Positions 17,693-26,910 of a stretch of DNA of 64,000 nt are shown one piece after another; positions within the stretch are counted from its first letter, which is position 1, and each line of letters starts with the position of its first letter. The stretch lies in contig JADLGO010000046.1 of the NCBI GenBank assembly GCA_020849275.1, positions 48,473-112,472 on the forward strand, read 5' to 3'. The DNA comes from Chthonomonadales bacterium (GTDB taxonomy: Bacteria > Armatimonadota > Chthonomonadetes > Chthonomonadales > CAJBBX01). The notes under the pieces were generated by a model. That model worked only from the letters and a program-made list of their open reading frames with translations. It was not told the DNA's origin and made no database searches. Both the position numbers and the translations under genes were made by a program.

Positions 17693-19008
17693 GCCGCTGT
17701 CGCCTGCTCCTTGCGCTTCTGGCCGTGGCGTTGGCCGCCGGTCCCGCGCGCGGCGCGGCCGCGTTGCGGGCGGGAGCCGCGCGCGTCTCCATTACCCCAG
17801 ACCCCGGCGAGGCGCCCTACCCCCTCGGCGGCTACACGGCGGGCACGCGCCTCACGCACAGGGCGACCGGCGTGCGCGACACCTGCTACGCTCGCGCGCT
17901 CGTCATGGGTAACGCCACGACGCGCTACGCGCTTGTATCCTGTGAGCTGTGCTTTCTGCCCGACACGCTGGTCGACGCCGTGACGGCCCGCGTGGCGGAC
18001 CTGGGCCTGCCCGCATCGCACGTGCTGCTCTGCGCCACGCACACCCACTCGGCGGCGGATCCCCTCTGCGTGCACGCCCGAAACACGGGCACGATCGGCA
18101 CGCTGCCGAAGTACGATCCTCGCTTCGCGGCATGGTTTGTGGAACGGATCGCCCGGACCATCCGCGAGGCCGTCGCGGCGATGCGCCCCGCATCCGTCGG
18201 CTCCCTCCAGGTGCCCCGGGTTGGGCTGAACCGGAACCGGCGCGACGAGAAGCTGACCGACGACGAGATGACGGTACTCCGCGTCGATGGCGAAGACGGC
18301 AGACCGATCGCCGCCGTGTGCTGCTATGCCGCGCATCCCACGCTCTACGGGCCCGAAATGCTCGAGGTGTCGGGAGACTGGTGCGGCCTGTTGCAGCAGA
18401 GGCTGGAGACCGCCCTGCCGGGCGCGACCGCGCTGTTCATCAACGGATCTGTTGGCGACGCAGCGCCGAGGGTCGTGGACGAAGGCGCCCCTGCCGAGCG
18501 CGTTGCGCGCTATGCCGGCCTGGTGGCGGACGTGGCGCTGGCGGCGATCCGCCGCGTGCGGCCCGAGCCGCACCCGCGCCTGGCCGCCTGGCGCCAGCCC
18601 GTCGACCTGCCCGCGCGCCGGCCGCACCCGCTCTTCCTGCTGCTGGCGGGGCAGTTCCGCGCGTCCAGCGCGCAGGCGCGCGATATGGTGTCTCGCCTGA
18701 TGCCCGAGCGCTCCTACCTGAGCTTCCTGCGCGTCGGCCGCGTCCTGGCGATCGGCTACCCGGCCGAGCCGACCGCCGTGATCGGCCTCGCGGCCAAAGC
18801 CGAGGCCCGACGGCTGGGCATTCGTGAACCGATGGTGGTCGCGTTGACGAACGGTTGGCTCGGGTACTTCGTGGACGCCGCGCAGTACCGGACGGGCCGC
18901 GTGGAACCGGCGATGTCGTTCTATGGCCCCGACGTGGGCAGGAGCGTCGAGGCCGCCGCCGCGCGCGGCATCCGGGCCGCGGCGGCGGGAGGAGGAGCGC
19001 CGAAGTGA
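17689..19008 (+). CDS. Exported neutral/alkaline ceramidase-like hydrolase
   Basis: 439 residues with a Sec signal peptide (LLLALLAVALAAGPARGAA). The mature protein begins LRAGAARVSITPDPG, the conserved start of the neutral ceramidase N-terminal domain, and carries the zinc-site segment LLCATHTHSAADP and CYAAHPTLYGPEMLEVSGDW. Related proteins are widespread in planctomycete and armatimonad genomes and many are annotated only as ceramidase-like. It likely hydrolyses an amide or ester outside the cytoplasm. It overlaps the kinase by ATGA and the sulfatase by GTGA, so the three genes are translationally coupled. Confidence 0.75.
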   Translation: MSRCRLLLALLAVALAAGPARGAAALRAGAARVSITPDPGEAPYPLGGYTAGTRLTHRATGVRDTCYARALVMGNATTRYALVSCELCFLPDTLVDAVTARVADLGLPASHVLLCATHTHSAADPLCVHARNTGTIGTLPKYDPRFAAWFVERIARTIREAVAAMRPASVGSLQVPRVGLNRNRRDEKLTDDEMTVLRVDGEDGRPIAAVCCYAAHPTLYGPEMLEVSGDWCGLLQQRLETALPGATALFINGSVGDAAPRVVDEGAPAERVARYAGLVADVALAAIRRVRPEPHPRLAAWRQPVDLPARRPHPLFLLLAGQFRASSAQARDMVSRLMPERSYLSFLRVGRVLAIGYPAEPTAVIGLAAKAEARRLGIREPMVVALTNGWLGYFVDAAQYRTGRVEPAMSFYGPDVGRSVEAAAARGIRAAAAGGGAPK

Positions 19009-20627
19009 GCGGCGACGAGCCTGGCCACCGGCCAACCCGTCGGCAATTCGTGCTGGCCGCCGCCTGCGGCGCGCTGGCCCTTGGGAGCGAGAGCATGGCG
19101 CAAGCCGAAGGCTGGCAGGACCGGCCGAACGTCCTCTTCCTGATGTGCGACCAGTTCCGGGCCGACGCGATCGCGGCACTGGGCAACCCGCACATCTACA
19201 CGCCCAACATCGACCGGCTCGTGCGACGCGGCCTCGCGTTTCGCCGGGCCTACACCACGTGCCCCGTCTGTGTCGCCGCGCGCTACACGGTGCGGACCGG
19301 GCGCCAGCCGCCCACCACCGGCATCTACTCGAACGCGCTGCCCGACCTCGCCCCCGGCCAGGCGCCCGGCATGGAGGAGCGCTGCGGGCCCTACCTCGCG
19401 CGCGCGATGACTGCGCTCGGCTACCGCGCGTTCGGCGTCGGCAAGTTCCACACGCACCCCTGGGACGAGGACGTCGGCTACGAGCGCCAGCTTCACAGCG
19501 AGGAGCTGTACGGCACGCCGGAGCAACGCGCCAGGGACGGCTACGCCGGGTTCATCGCGCGCGAGCACCCGGAGTACGATTGGGTCGAGGCCCTGATGGG
19601 CGAGCGGACCGAGATGTACTACATGCCGCAGATGAGCCCGCTACCGGCCCACCTCGGCGTGGAAGCATGGGCCGCGGACCGCGCGATCGAGTTGGTTCGC
19701 CACAACGACGCGCGGCCCTGGTTCGGCTTCGTCTCGTTCGTGGGCCCGCATCCGCCGCTCGCGCCGCCCCTCCCCTTCAACCGTATGTACGACCCGGATC
19801 GCATGCCCAACCCGGTCCGCGGCTCGCTCGAGGCCGACCACATGGACGAGCAGATCCCGTGGATGAACCACATGATCTGGGCCGAGGACATCAACGATCC
19901 GCACGCGCGCTGCCTGCGCGCGCGCTACTACGGCGAGATCAGCTACATCGACGCCTGCGTCGGCCGCATCCTCGACGCAGTGGAGGCGACGCCTCAAGCC
20001 GACAACACCCTGATCGCTTTCTTCTCCGATCACGGCGACCACATGGGCGATCACGCCGCCTGGCAGAAGGAGAGCTTCTTCGACGTGTCGTGCCGCGTGC
20101 CGTTCCTGCTGAGCTGGCCGCGACAGCTGGCGGCCGGCGTCGAGCGCGACGACCTCGTGTGCCTCGCCGACCTCCTCGGCATCGCCACCACGGCCGCCGG
20201 CAAGGCCGACCTCCGCGATGGCGTCGACGTGCTCGGCGCGGTCATTAGCGGCGCGGCGCCGCGCCGCCACCTCTGCGGCTGGTACGGCGCTCCGGGCACC
20301 GACCATTACAAGGTGATGACGGTCTCCGGCGACTGGAAGTACATCTACATCGCCAACGGCGGTCGCGAGCAGCTCTTCAACCTGCGCGAGGACCCGGCCG
20401 AGATCCGCTCGCTCGCCGCCGCGCGGCCGGACGTGGCCGCCGACCTGCGCGCGCTGGCCGTTGAGGCCACGAGCCGCGCGGGCTCTGCCCGCGCTCTTCA
20501 GGAGGGCCGCCTGCGCGCGTTCCCGCACACGCAGTGGCCACGCGCCCGCATCTACCAATTCGACGCTTCGCGCGGCGTGACCGGGTTCCCGCCGACGCCC
20601 GCTCAGATCCACTACGAGAAACACTGA
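19005..20627 (+). CDS. Tat-exported sulfatase
   Basis: 540 residues. The N-terminus has the twin-arginine motif TRRQFVLAAACGALALG. NVLFLMCDQFRAD supplies the metal-binding Asp, and Cys89 in CPVCVAARYTVRTGR is the residue expected to become formylglycine (C-x-A-x-R rather than the commoner C-x-P-S-R). FFSDHGDHMGDH carries the second metal site and LEADHM/WQKESFFDVSCRVPFLL follow. It should remove sulfate esters from a glycan or lipid. GTG at 19005 overlaps the previous stop (GTGA) and has GGAGGAGG upstream. Confidence 0.88.
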   Translation: MSGDEPGHRPTRRQFVLAAACGALALGSESMAQAEGWQDRPNVLFLMCDQFRADAIAALGNPHIYTPNIDRLVRRGLAFRRAYTTCPVCVAARYTVRTGRQPPTTGIYSNALPDLAPGQAPGMEERCGPYLARAMTALGYRAFGVGKFHTHPWDEDVGYERQLHSEELYGTPEQRARDGYAGFIAREHPEYDWVEALMGERTEMYYMPQMSPLPAHLGVEAWAADRAIELVRHNDARPWFGFVSFVGPHPPLAPPLPFNRMYDPDRMPNPVRGSLEADHMDEQIPWMNHMIWAEDINDPHARCLRARYYGEISYIDACVGRILDAVEATPQADNTLIAFFSDHGDHMGDHAAWQKESFFDVSCRVPFLLSWPRQLAAGVERDDLVCLADLLGIATTAAGKADLRDGVDVLGAVISGAAPRRHLCGWYGAPGTDHYKVMTVSGDWKYIYIANGGREQLFNLREDPAEIRSLAAARPDVAADLRALAVEATSRAGSARALQEGRLRAFPHTQWPRARIYQFDASRGVTGFPPTPAQIHYEKH

Positions 20628-20764
20628 CGCGCGCGGGAGCGCCCGTGCCGGCGCCCATGCGCGCAGCGGCTGGCCGGGCGCATGGCGGCGGGTCGCCCGG
20701 CTGGCGGCCCGGGTCGCCCTGGAAGGGTGGCTCGCTAGGGCGGACCGGGCCGGGGAGGCCACCG

Positions 20765-21694
20765 ATGGACCTGGTGGAACTCGCGTTGACGCTCGGGGAG
20801 GTACCCGGGATCGGCCCGCGCACGCTGGCGGCCGTTCTGCGCCGCGGCGCGGTGCTCCGACTTGCCCCTGACGACGTGCTGCGCCTCCCGGCGGGCGATC
20901 TGGCGAGCGCCCTCGGCATTCACCGGCCGGCCGCGGAGGCGCTCGCATCGTCCGGGTCTCGCCTGGCGGCCCGCGCCGCACAGGACGCCCGGATGCTCCG
21001 CCGCGCCGGCGTGCGCGTCGTGACGCTGCTGGACGCGACGTACCCGCGCGCGCTGCTGTCTCGCCTGGACGATCCCCCGCCGGTCGTGTTCGCGAGTGGC
21101 GACCTGTCGGTGCTCGAGCGCCCGCTCTTCGCCGTGGCCACCTCCAACGACGCGCCCGAGGCCGCCCTGCGCGCGGGCGACGCCGCGGCCGAGGCTGCCG
21201 TGGCCGCTGGATGGGCGCCGCTCACCGGCCACAACCGGGTCGCCTACCAGCGGCCCGCCCTCGTGGCGCGACGTCACGGAGCGCCCATCGGCTTCGTGCT
21301 GGATCGGGGCATCGCCGAGGCGTTCGGGGGCGACTACCGGCGCGACCTGTTCGCGGCGCTGCGCATCTGGCCGGGGGCCGAGCGCGCGGACCGTGACCTG
21401 GCGCTGAGCACGTTCGGAATCCGCGACCACGGCAGCGTGCTCAACAACCGGCGGCGCGATGCTCTCATCTTCGCGCTGAGCCAGGCCGTCTTCGCCACCT
21501 GCGTGCGCCCGCGCGGCGAGATGGAGCGCCACTGCCTGCGCGCGCTGCGGTCCGGCCGTCCGGTGTACCTTGTCGGCGGCAACGGCGGCGCGAGCGAGCC
21601 GCTCGCGCGGGCCGGCGCCGCCGCTCTCGACCCGCTCGCGTCAAACGCCGTGTGCGCCGCACTCCAGACGGTGGCCCTGGGCACGCCGCCGTAG
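20765..21694 (+). CDS. Divergent DprA/Smf-like protein
   Basis: 309 residues. The N-terminal helix-hairpin-helix segment LALTLGEVPGIGPRTLAAVLRR and DATYPRALLSRLDDPPPVVFASGDLSVL match DprA (Smf), which loads RecA on incoming single-stranded DNA. The Rossmann part is degenerate: the GSR and SGxAxGID nucleotide-type motifs are replaced (FAVATSNDAPEAAL, PLTGHNRVAYQRPAL), while LNNRRRDALIFALSQAVF recalls RNRIIAGLS. It is therefore probably a paralogue with altered or lost DNA binding. GGGGAGG precedes ATG 20765. Confidence 0.65.
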   Translation: MDLVELALTLGEVPGIGPRTLAAVLRRGAVLRLAPDDVLRLPAGDLASALGIHRPAAEALASSGSRLAARAAQDARMLRRAGVRVVTLLDATYPRALLSRLDDPPPVVFASGDLSVLERPLFAVATSNDAPEAALRAGDAAAEAAVAAGWAPLTGHNRVAYQRPALVARRHGAPIGFVLDRGIAEAFGGDYRRDLFAALRIWPGAERADRDLALSTFGIRDHGSVLNNRRRDALIFALSQAVFATCVRPRGEMERHCLRALRSGRPVYLVGGNGGASEPLARAGAAALDPLASNAVCAALQTVALGTPP

Positions 21695-21836
21695 ACGCGC
21701 GCCGCGCCGCCGCCCACCCTCAGGGCGATCCGACGCGGCGGATGCAGCATCGCTAGCGAACGCGGGCGTAGCGGCGGACCCATGCGCCGCGCGGCTCCTC
21801 GCGGTGCCCGGGCGGCCGGGCGGGAAGGCGGCCACG

Positions 21837-23891
21837 ATGTCGACACGTCCCGAGCGCGCGCCGATGGCGCCCGTCACCCTCGAGAGCGCGCCCGTTAGAG
21901 CGATCGTCGACGCGCGCGCGCCGCGGCCCCAGCGAGGAGTCACGCTTCGCGCGGTGGCCCTCGGAGTGCCGCTCATCTTCCTCAACTGCTACTGGATCCT
22001 TGAGATCGAGGGCATCTGGCACTCCAACCACGCCACCGCGATGTCCCTCTTCTGGAACACGGTCTTCTTTCTGTTCCTCCTCGTTGTGCTCAACGTGTTC
22101 GTCCTCCAGCGACTTGCCCCACGCATGGCGCTCAGCCAGGGCGAGCTGATCACCGTCTACGTCATGATGACGCTGGGATCGGCGCTCGCCGGCCACGATT
22201 CGCTTCAGCTTGGCATCCCGGCGGTCGGCGGCTTCCCGGTGTGGTTCCAGTCGCAACAGCCGTCACTTGGCTGGGACAAGTTCACGGCCTACTTTCCCGA
22301 CTGGCTGATGGTGAAGGACCTGGAGGTGCTGCGGCCCTACTACGAAGGGCTGGGATCGGCGGTACTCTACACACGGGCCCACCTGCTGGCATGGCTCGGG
22401 CCGGTGGCCTGGTGGTGCGCGTTCATCGGCGCGTTCGGCACAGTGATGGTCTGCCTGAACGTCATCATCCGCAAACAATGGATGGAGAACGAGAAGCTCT
22501 CCTACCCCATCGTGCAGCTCCCGATGGCGATGACCACCGGCGGCGGCACGCTCGACTTCTTCCGCCACAAGCCATTCTGGCTCGGCTTTCTGCTGGGCGG
22601 CCTGCTCGATACCTACAACGGCATCGCGACGCTCTACCCGTCGGTACCACTGATCCCGGTGCGTCACGACTACGCTCCGCACGACCTGGGCCAGTACTTC
22701 ACGGTCCATCCGTGGAACGCCGTCGGGGGCCTTCCGCTCCCCCTCTACCCCTTCATCATCGCGCTCGGCTACTTTCTGCCGCTCGACCTGTCGTTCTCGC
22801 TCTGGTTCTTCTACCTGCTGAAGAAGGCCCTGCTCGTGTACGCGGCGGCGGCCGGGATCGAGGCGGTCGGCGCGCACGGCTTCCCCTACCTCACGGAGCA
22901 GTCGTTCGGGGCGTGGTTCGCCATTTTCGGTATGGCCGTCTGGGCGGCACGCTCACACCTGCGGGCCGTCTGGCGCCGCGCGATCGCCAACGACGGGGCG
23001 CTCGACGACAGCGGCGAGCCGATGCGCTACCGAACGGCGCTGATCCTGCTCGCGGCGGCAAGCGCGTTCCTGTTCTGGTTCTGCTGGCGCGCCGGCATGA
23101 CCCCGATGGTGATCCTCATCTACTTCGCCATCTTCTTCGTGCTCTCGGTCGGCATCACGCGCATCCGCGCCGAGCTTGGCCCGCCCGCCCACGAGATGGC
23201 GGGGAACATGAACTCACCGTTCCTGATGACCCTGTTCGTGGGCACGGCCGGAGTGGGCGTCCCGAACCTGACCATGATGACGATGTTCTGGTGGTTCAAC
23301 GGACGCGGCTACCGGACGCACCCGATGCCGTGCCAGCTCGAGGCGTTCAAGATGGGGCAGCAGGGCGGGGTCGACATGCGCGGCCTGGGTGCCGCCATGA
23401 TCTTCGCGATGCTGGTGGGCGGGCTCGCCAGCTACTGGGCGGGGATCCACCTACAGTACACCGCCGGCACGAACATGATGACGGCGCACAACTGGGGGCA
23501 GTTCGCCTGGCTCAAATCGCAGGTGGATGCGCCCGAGACCGTGACGCGCAACATCCCCGCGCAGTACGCCGTGGGCGTCGGCGGGCTGCTCGCGATGGCC
23601 ATGATGTGGATGCGGACGCGCTTCCTCTGGTGGCCGTTCCACCCGGCCGGATACGCGATCTCGCTCACGTTCGGCGCCGAGTACTACTGGTCGTGCCTGA
23701 TGCTGAGCACGGTCATCAAGGCGCTCGTGCTGCGGTACGGCGGCTATAAGCTGAACCGGCAGGCCATGCCGTTCATGTTCGGGCTGATCCTGGGCGAGTA
23801 CCTTGTGGGGGCGGGCTGGAGCTTCACCTCGATCCTCCTGAACTCCGGCCGCTTCATCAACATCCGCACCTACGACTTCTGCCCGGGATAG
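21837..23891 (+). CDS. DUF6785-type multi-pass membrane protein
   Basis: 684 residues with roughly 12-14 hydrophobic helices (for example GVPLIFLNCYWILEI, FFLFLLVVLNVFVL, GALDDSGEPM loop, LILLAAASAFLFWFCW, LIYFAIFFVLSVGI). A cytoplasmic or periplasmic loop contains RAELGPPAHEMAGNMNS, a hallmark of this family of uncharacterised proteins common in Armatimonadota, Planctomycetes and Lentisphaerae. Distant relatives include OPT-like oligopeptide transporters, which is only suggestive. GGGAAGG precedes ATG 21837. No neighbouring gene tells its substrate. Confidence 0.75.
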   Translation: MSTRPERAPMAPVTLESAPVRAIVDARAPRPQRGVTLRAVALGVPLIFLNCYWILEIEGIWHSNHATAMSLFWNTVFFLFLLVVLNVFVLQRLAPRMALSQGELITVYVMMTLGSALAGHDSLQLGIPAVGGFPVWFQSQQPSLGWDKFTAYFPDWLMVKDLEVLRPYYEGLGSAVLYTRAHLLAWLGPVAWWCAFIGAFGTVMVCLNVIIRKQWMENEKLSYPIVQLPMAMTTGGGTLDFFRHKPFWLGFLLGGLLDTYNGIATLYPSVPLIPVRHDYAPHDLGQYFTVHPWNAVGGLPLPLYPFIIALGYFLPLDLSFSLWFFYLLKKALLVYAAAAGIEAVGAHGFPYLTEQSFGAWFAIFGMAVWAARSHLRAVWRRAIANDGALDDSGEPMRYRTALILLAAASAFLFWFCWRAGMTPMVILIYFAIFFVLSVGITRIRAELGPPAHEMAGNMNSPFLMTLFVGTAGVGVPNLTMMTMFWWFNGRGYRTHPMPCQLEAFKMGQQGGVDMRGLGAAMIFAMLVGGLASYWAGIHLQYTAGTNMMTAHNWGQFAWLKSQVDAPETVTRNIPAQYAVGVGGLLAMAMMWMRTRFLWWPFHPAGYAISLTFGAEYYWSCLMLSTVIKALVLRYGGYKLNRQAMPFMFGLILGEYLVGAGWSFTSILLNSGRFINIRTYDFCPG

Positions 23892-23913
23892 AGCGCGGCA
23901 CGGACGGCCACGC

Positions 23914-24816
23914 TCAGGCGGCGCGGTCGAGCCGCAGCATCTCGCGCGCGCCGTCGATCTGCTGGGCGAGCTCGCCGAGCACCGAGGCGAGCTCCTCGTC
24001 CTCCAAGGCGAGCCACTCTCGGACGGCCGGCACGAGCTCCACCTCGCCGCACTTCTCGGCGGACGGCGTGCCGAACTGCCAGGCTACCCAATCGGCGGCG
24101 TGGATGAAGGCGGCGGTCTCGAAGTGGTCGGCGCCGGGCACCGGCGCATGGTGGGAGTTGATGGCCGCCACCAGGGCCGGAGGGAAGTTCCAGTGGTCGG
24201 CAATGCGGCGTCCGACGCTGGGATGGTCGAACGCCAGGACCTTGCGCTCGGCCTCCAGCGGCGCGGCGGACTGATGCGCGGCATAGGCCAGCGTCACCGC
24301 GTACTGCACCGGGAAGTAGCAGTCGAGGAACAGCTTGCCGATGTCGTGCAGCAGGCCGCCCAGGAACGCCTCCTCGACCGCCGCCCGCCCGCGCGGGCGC
24401 TTGCGGCGCGCCAGAACGCTCGCGGCGACGGCGACCGACACCGAGTGCTCCCAGAACACGCGCCGATTGAGGCCGCCGGCGGCGCTCTTACCGGAGAGCA
24501 TCCCGAACGCCGAGACGCCGAGGACCAGGTTGCGCACCGTGTTGAAGCCCAGGATCACCACGGCGTGCGTGATGGTGCTGATGCGCTTCGGGAAGCCGTA
24601 GTAGGCCGAGTTGACGATGCGCAGGATGCGCGATGACAGGCCCTGGTCCAGCGAGATCAGCCGGTTCAGGTCCTCGGCCGACGTGTTCGGGTCGTTGACG
24701 GTCTGCATGATCCGGGTCACCACGGCGGGCAGCGGCGGAAGGTCCGCGAGCTTTTTCTCCAGCGTCTGCACGAACACCTCGCGGTCGATCTGGAGCGTCT
24801 TCACCTCACGCAGCAT
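23914..24816 (-). CDS. HDOD-domain signalling protein
   Basis: 300 residues. An HDOD domain covers about residues 20-225: LPPLPAVVTRIMQTVNDPNTSAEDLNRLISLDQGLSSRILRIVNSAYYGFP is its opening. It contains an intact HD-like pair, GGLLHDIGKLFLD, although HDOD proteins are usually considered non-catalytic. Such proteins tie chemotaxis or motility to c-di-GMP and stress signalling in several bacteria. The start codon lies inside the cheA stop region (11-nt overlap), so the two are coupled. No output domain is seen. Confidence 0.85.
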   Translation of the reverse strand: MLREVKTLQIDREVFVQTLEKKLADLPPLPAVVTRIMQTVNDPNTSAEDLNRLISLDQGLSSRILRIVNSAYYGFPKRISTITHAVVILGFNTVRNLVLGVSAFGMLSGKSAAGGLNRRVFWEHSVSVAVAASVLARRKRPRGRAAVEEAFLGGLLHDIGKLFLDCYFPVQYAVTLAYAAHQSAAPLEAERKVLAFDHPSVGRRIADHWNFPPALVAAINSHHAPVPGADHFETAAFIHAADWVAWQFGTPSAEKCGEVELVPAVREWLALEDEELASVLGELAQQIDGAREMLRLDRAA

Positions 24817-26896
24817 GGGAACTCACCCTTTCCTGGACCGCGATGTGAAGCAGCCCGCTCACGTCGACGATCAGTGCGATGCGCCCGTCTCCCAGTATCG
24901 CGGCGCCGGCTACGCCCCGGACGTCGCCCACGAGCTTGCCGAGCGGCTTGACCACGATCTCCTGCTCGCCCAGGAATCGATCGACGACGATGCCGAAGCG
25001 CCGCGCGCCGACCCCCGCGACCACAACGGAGACGGACGCGGCCCCGGCCGCGGCGGCCGCCGACGCCGCAGTGGCCAACAGCGGCTCCAGGCGCACGAGC
25101 GGCAGCGTCTCGCCCCGGTGCGCGATGACCTCGCGCTGATTCACGACGTGCAGGTTGGCCGCGGGCAAGCGCATGGTCTCCATGACCGCGGATAGCGGCA
25201 CGGCCATCACCGAGGAGCCCACCGACACCAGCAGTCCGCGGATGATAGCGAGAGTCAGCGGGAGCTTGACGGTGAAGCAGGTGCCGCGCCCCTTCTCGGA
25301 CCTAACGTCGAGCAGAGCGCCGAAGCGCGTCAGGTTGCTCTTGACGATGTCCATGCCGACGCCACGGCCCGAGATGTCGGTCACCTGCGCGGCGGTCGAG
25401 AGGCCGGAGGCGAAGATCAGGCCCAGGCACTCCTTGTCGGTCAGCCGGTCGGCAGCCTGCTCGCTCAGAAGCCCCTTGCGGATCGCCGCCTGTCGGATCG
25501 ACGCGGGGTCGATGCCCGCGCCGTCGTCCTCCACCTCGATGACGATGTGGTTCTCCTCGTGTCGCGCGCGGAGCCAGATCGTGCCACGGCGCGGCTTGCC
25601 AGCGTCCTCGCGCTCGCGCGGAGGCTCGATACCGTGGTCGAGGCAGTTCCTCAGAAGGTGGATGAGCGGGTCGCCGATCACCTCGATCACCGAGCGGTCC
25701 AGCTCCGTCTCCCGGCCGAGGACGACGAGGTCGACCTCTTTGTCGAGCCGATTGGCCAGGTCGCGCACCATGCGCGGGAACCGGCTGAACACGGTGTCGA
25801 CCGGCAGCATGCGCGCCTTCAGGGTCTCTTCCTGGATCTCAGTGGTGGTGCGCCCAAGGTGCGCGACGGCCTCCAGCAGCGGCTCGACCCCATCCGCGTC
25901 CGCGTGGCGCCGCCGAACCGTGGCGGCGGCCCGCGCGATCCGGGTCTGGTCGATCACCAGCTCGCCGACCAGGTTCAGCAGGTTGTCGAGCCGCACGATG
26001 TCGACGCGCACCGTCCGGGGCTGTGCCCGCGCGGCACGCGGCGCCTCCAGAGTGTCGGCCGGGCGGGCCTGGCCACCCGGCTGCGCGGCCGATGGGGCCG
26101 CGGCCGACGGCCCGTCCAACTCCGCGAGGCGAGCGTCCACCTCGCGGTCAAGGCTGGTAAGGCGTGCCGAAACGACCTCCGAGACGTCGCGCGCCGCTGC
26201 GGCGATGCCATCGCCGGTCCCGGCGCTCGCCACTACGACATGCAGCCGGTCCGCGATGCGCTCGCTCTCGATGTCCTCCTCGCTCGGATCGACCAGCAGC
26301 ACGGAGCCTACCTGCTCGAGGGCCTGGAGAACCATCAGCCCGCGCACGGACGGCATGACGCAGTCGGAGGCCAGCCGCACCTCGAGGCCCCAGAGCGAAC
26401 ACCCGGCGCGCCGAGCGTCGGCGGCCGCCAGCAGCGCGGAGGCGGGCCACGGCTCCGAGAACAGGCCGGGCGAAGCCGTCGGCGCGGCCTGCAGCGGAGA
26501 GCCGGCAGCCGCGCCGACCACCAGTTCGCGCAAGCGCTGCGTCGGCCCGGACGTGCCGGTTGCCGTGGCGCCGCTCCGGGCCACCTCGGCCACGAGCCGC
26601 CTCAGCGAGTCCATGCCCTCCAGAAGCGCGTCGACCACGCTGACATCCAGTGCCAGCGCCTCGCGCCGCAGCTGGTCGAGCACGTCCTCCATCGCGTGCG
26701 TGAGGTCGCCGATGTCGGCGAACCCCATCGCGCGCGAGGCGCCCTTGAGCGTGTGCGCGGCGCGAAAGAGCTCCTGCAGCGTCTCCGCGTCGGCGCTCTC
26801 CTCCAGCCGGAGGATGCAACGCTCGAGGAGGTCCAGCTGCTCGTGAGCCTCTTCGAGGAAGATCGCGGCGTACCGCGACATGTCGTCGGCAGGCAT
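24806..26896 (-). CDS. cheA: Chemotaxis histidine kinase CheA
   Basis: 696 residues. P1 phosphotransfer domain at 1-110 with His48 in FRAAHTLKGASRAMGF. A long variable region (115-290) covers a divergent P2 and linker. P3 dimerisation near 295-365 (VDIVRLDNLLNLVGELVIDQTRI). P4 kinase near 365-545 with HLLRNCLDHGIEPP (N box), VEDDGAGID (G1) and SGRGVGMDIVKSNL (G2). P5 CheW-like domain 550-690. It phosphorylates CheY-type regulators in response to receptors. Downstream of cheW by 14 nt and overlaps the HDOD gene; no cheY, cheB or receptor is in the window. Confidence 0.95.
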   Translation of the reverse strand: MPADDMSRYAAIFLEEAHEQLDLLERCILRLEESADAETLQELFRAAHTLKGASRAMGFADIGDLTHAMEDVLDQLRREALALDVSVVDALLEGMDSLRRLVAEVARSGATATGTSGPTQRLRELVVGAAAGSPLQAAPTASPGLFSEPWPASALLAAADARRAGCSLWGLEVRLASDCVMPSVRGLMVLQALEQVGSVLLVDPSEEDIESERIADRLHVVVASAGTGDGIAAAARDVSEVVSARLTSLDREVDARLAELDGPSAAAPSAAQPGGQARPADTLEAPRAARAQPRTVRVDIVRLDNLLNLVGELVIDQTRIARAAATVRRRHADADGVEPLLEAVAHLGRTTTEIQEETLKARMLPVDTVFSRFPRMVRDLANRLDKEVDLVVLGRETELDRSVIEVIGDPLIHLLRNCLDHGIEPPREREDAGKPRRGTIWLRARHEENHIVIEVEDDGAGIDPASIRQAAIRKGLLSEQAADRLTDKECLGLIFASGLSTAAQVTDISGRGVGMDIVKSNLTRFGALLDVRSEKGRGTCFTVKLPLTLAIIRGLLVSVGSSVMAVPLSAVMETMRLPAANLHVVNQREVIAHRGETLPLVRLEPLLATAASAAAAAGAASVSVVVAGVGARRFGIVVDRFLGEQEIVVKPLGKLVGDVRGVAGAAILGDGRIALIVDVSGLLHIAVQERVSSHAA

Positions 26897-26910
26897 GCGG
26901 GCTGGCCCCC

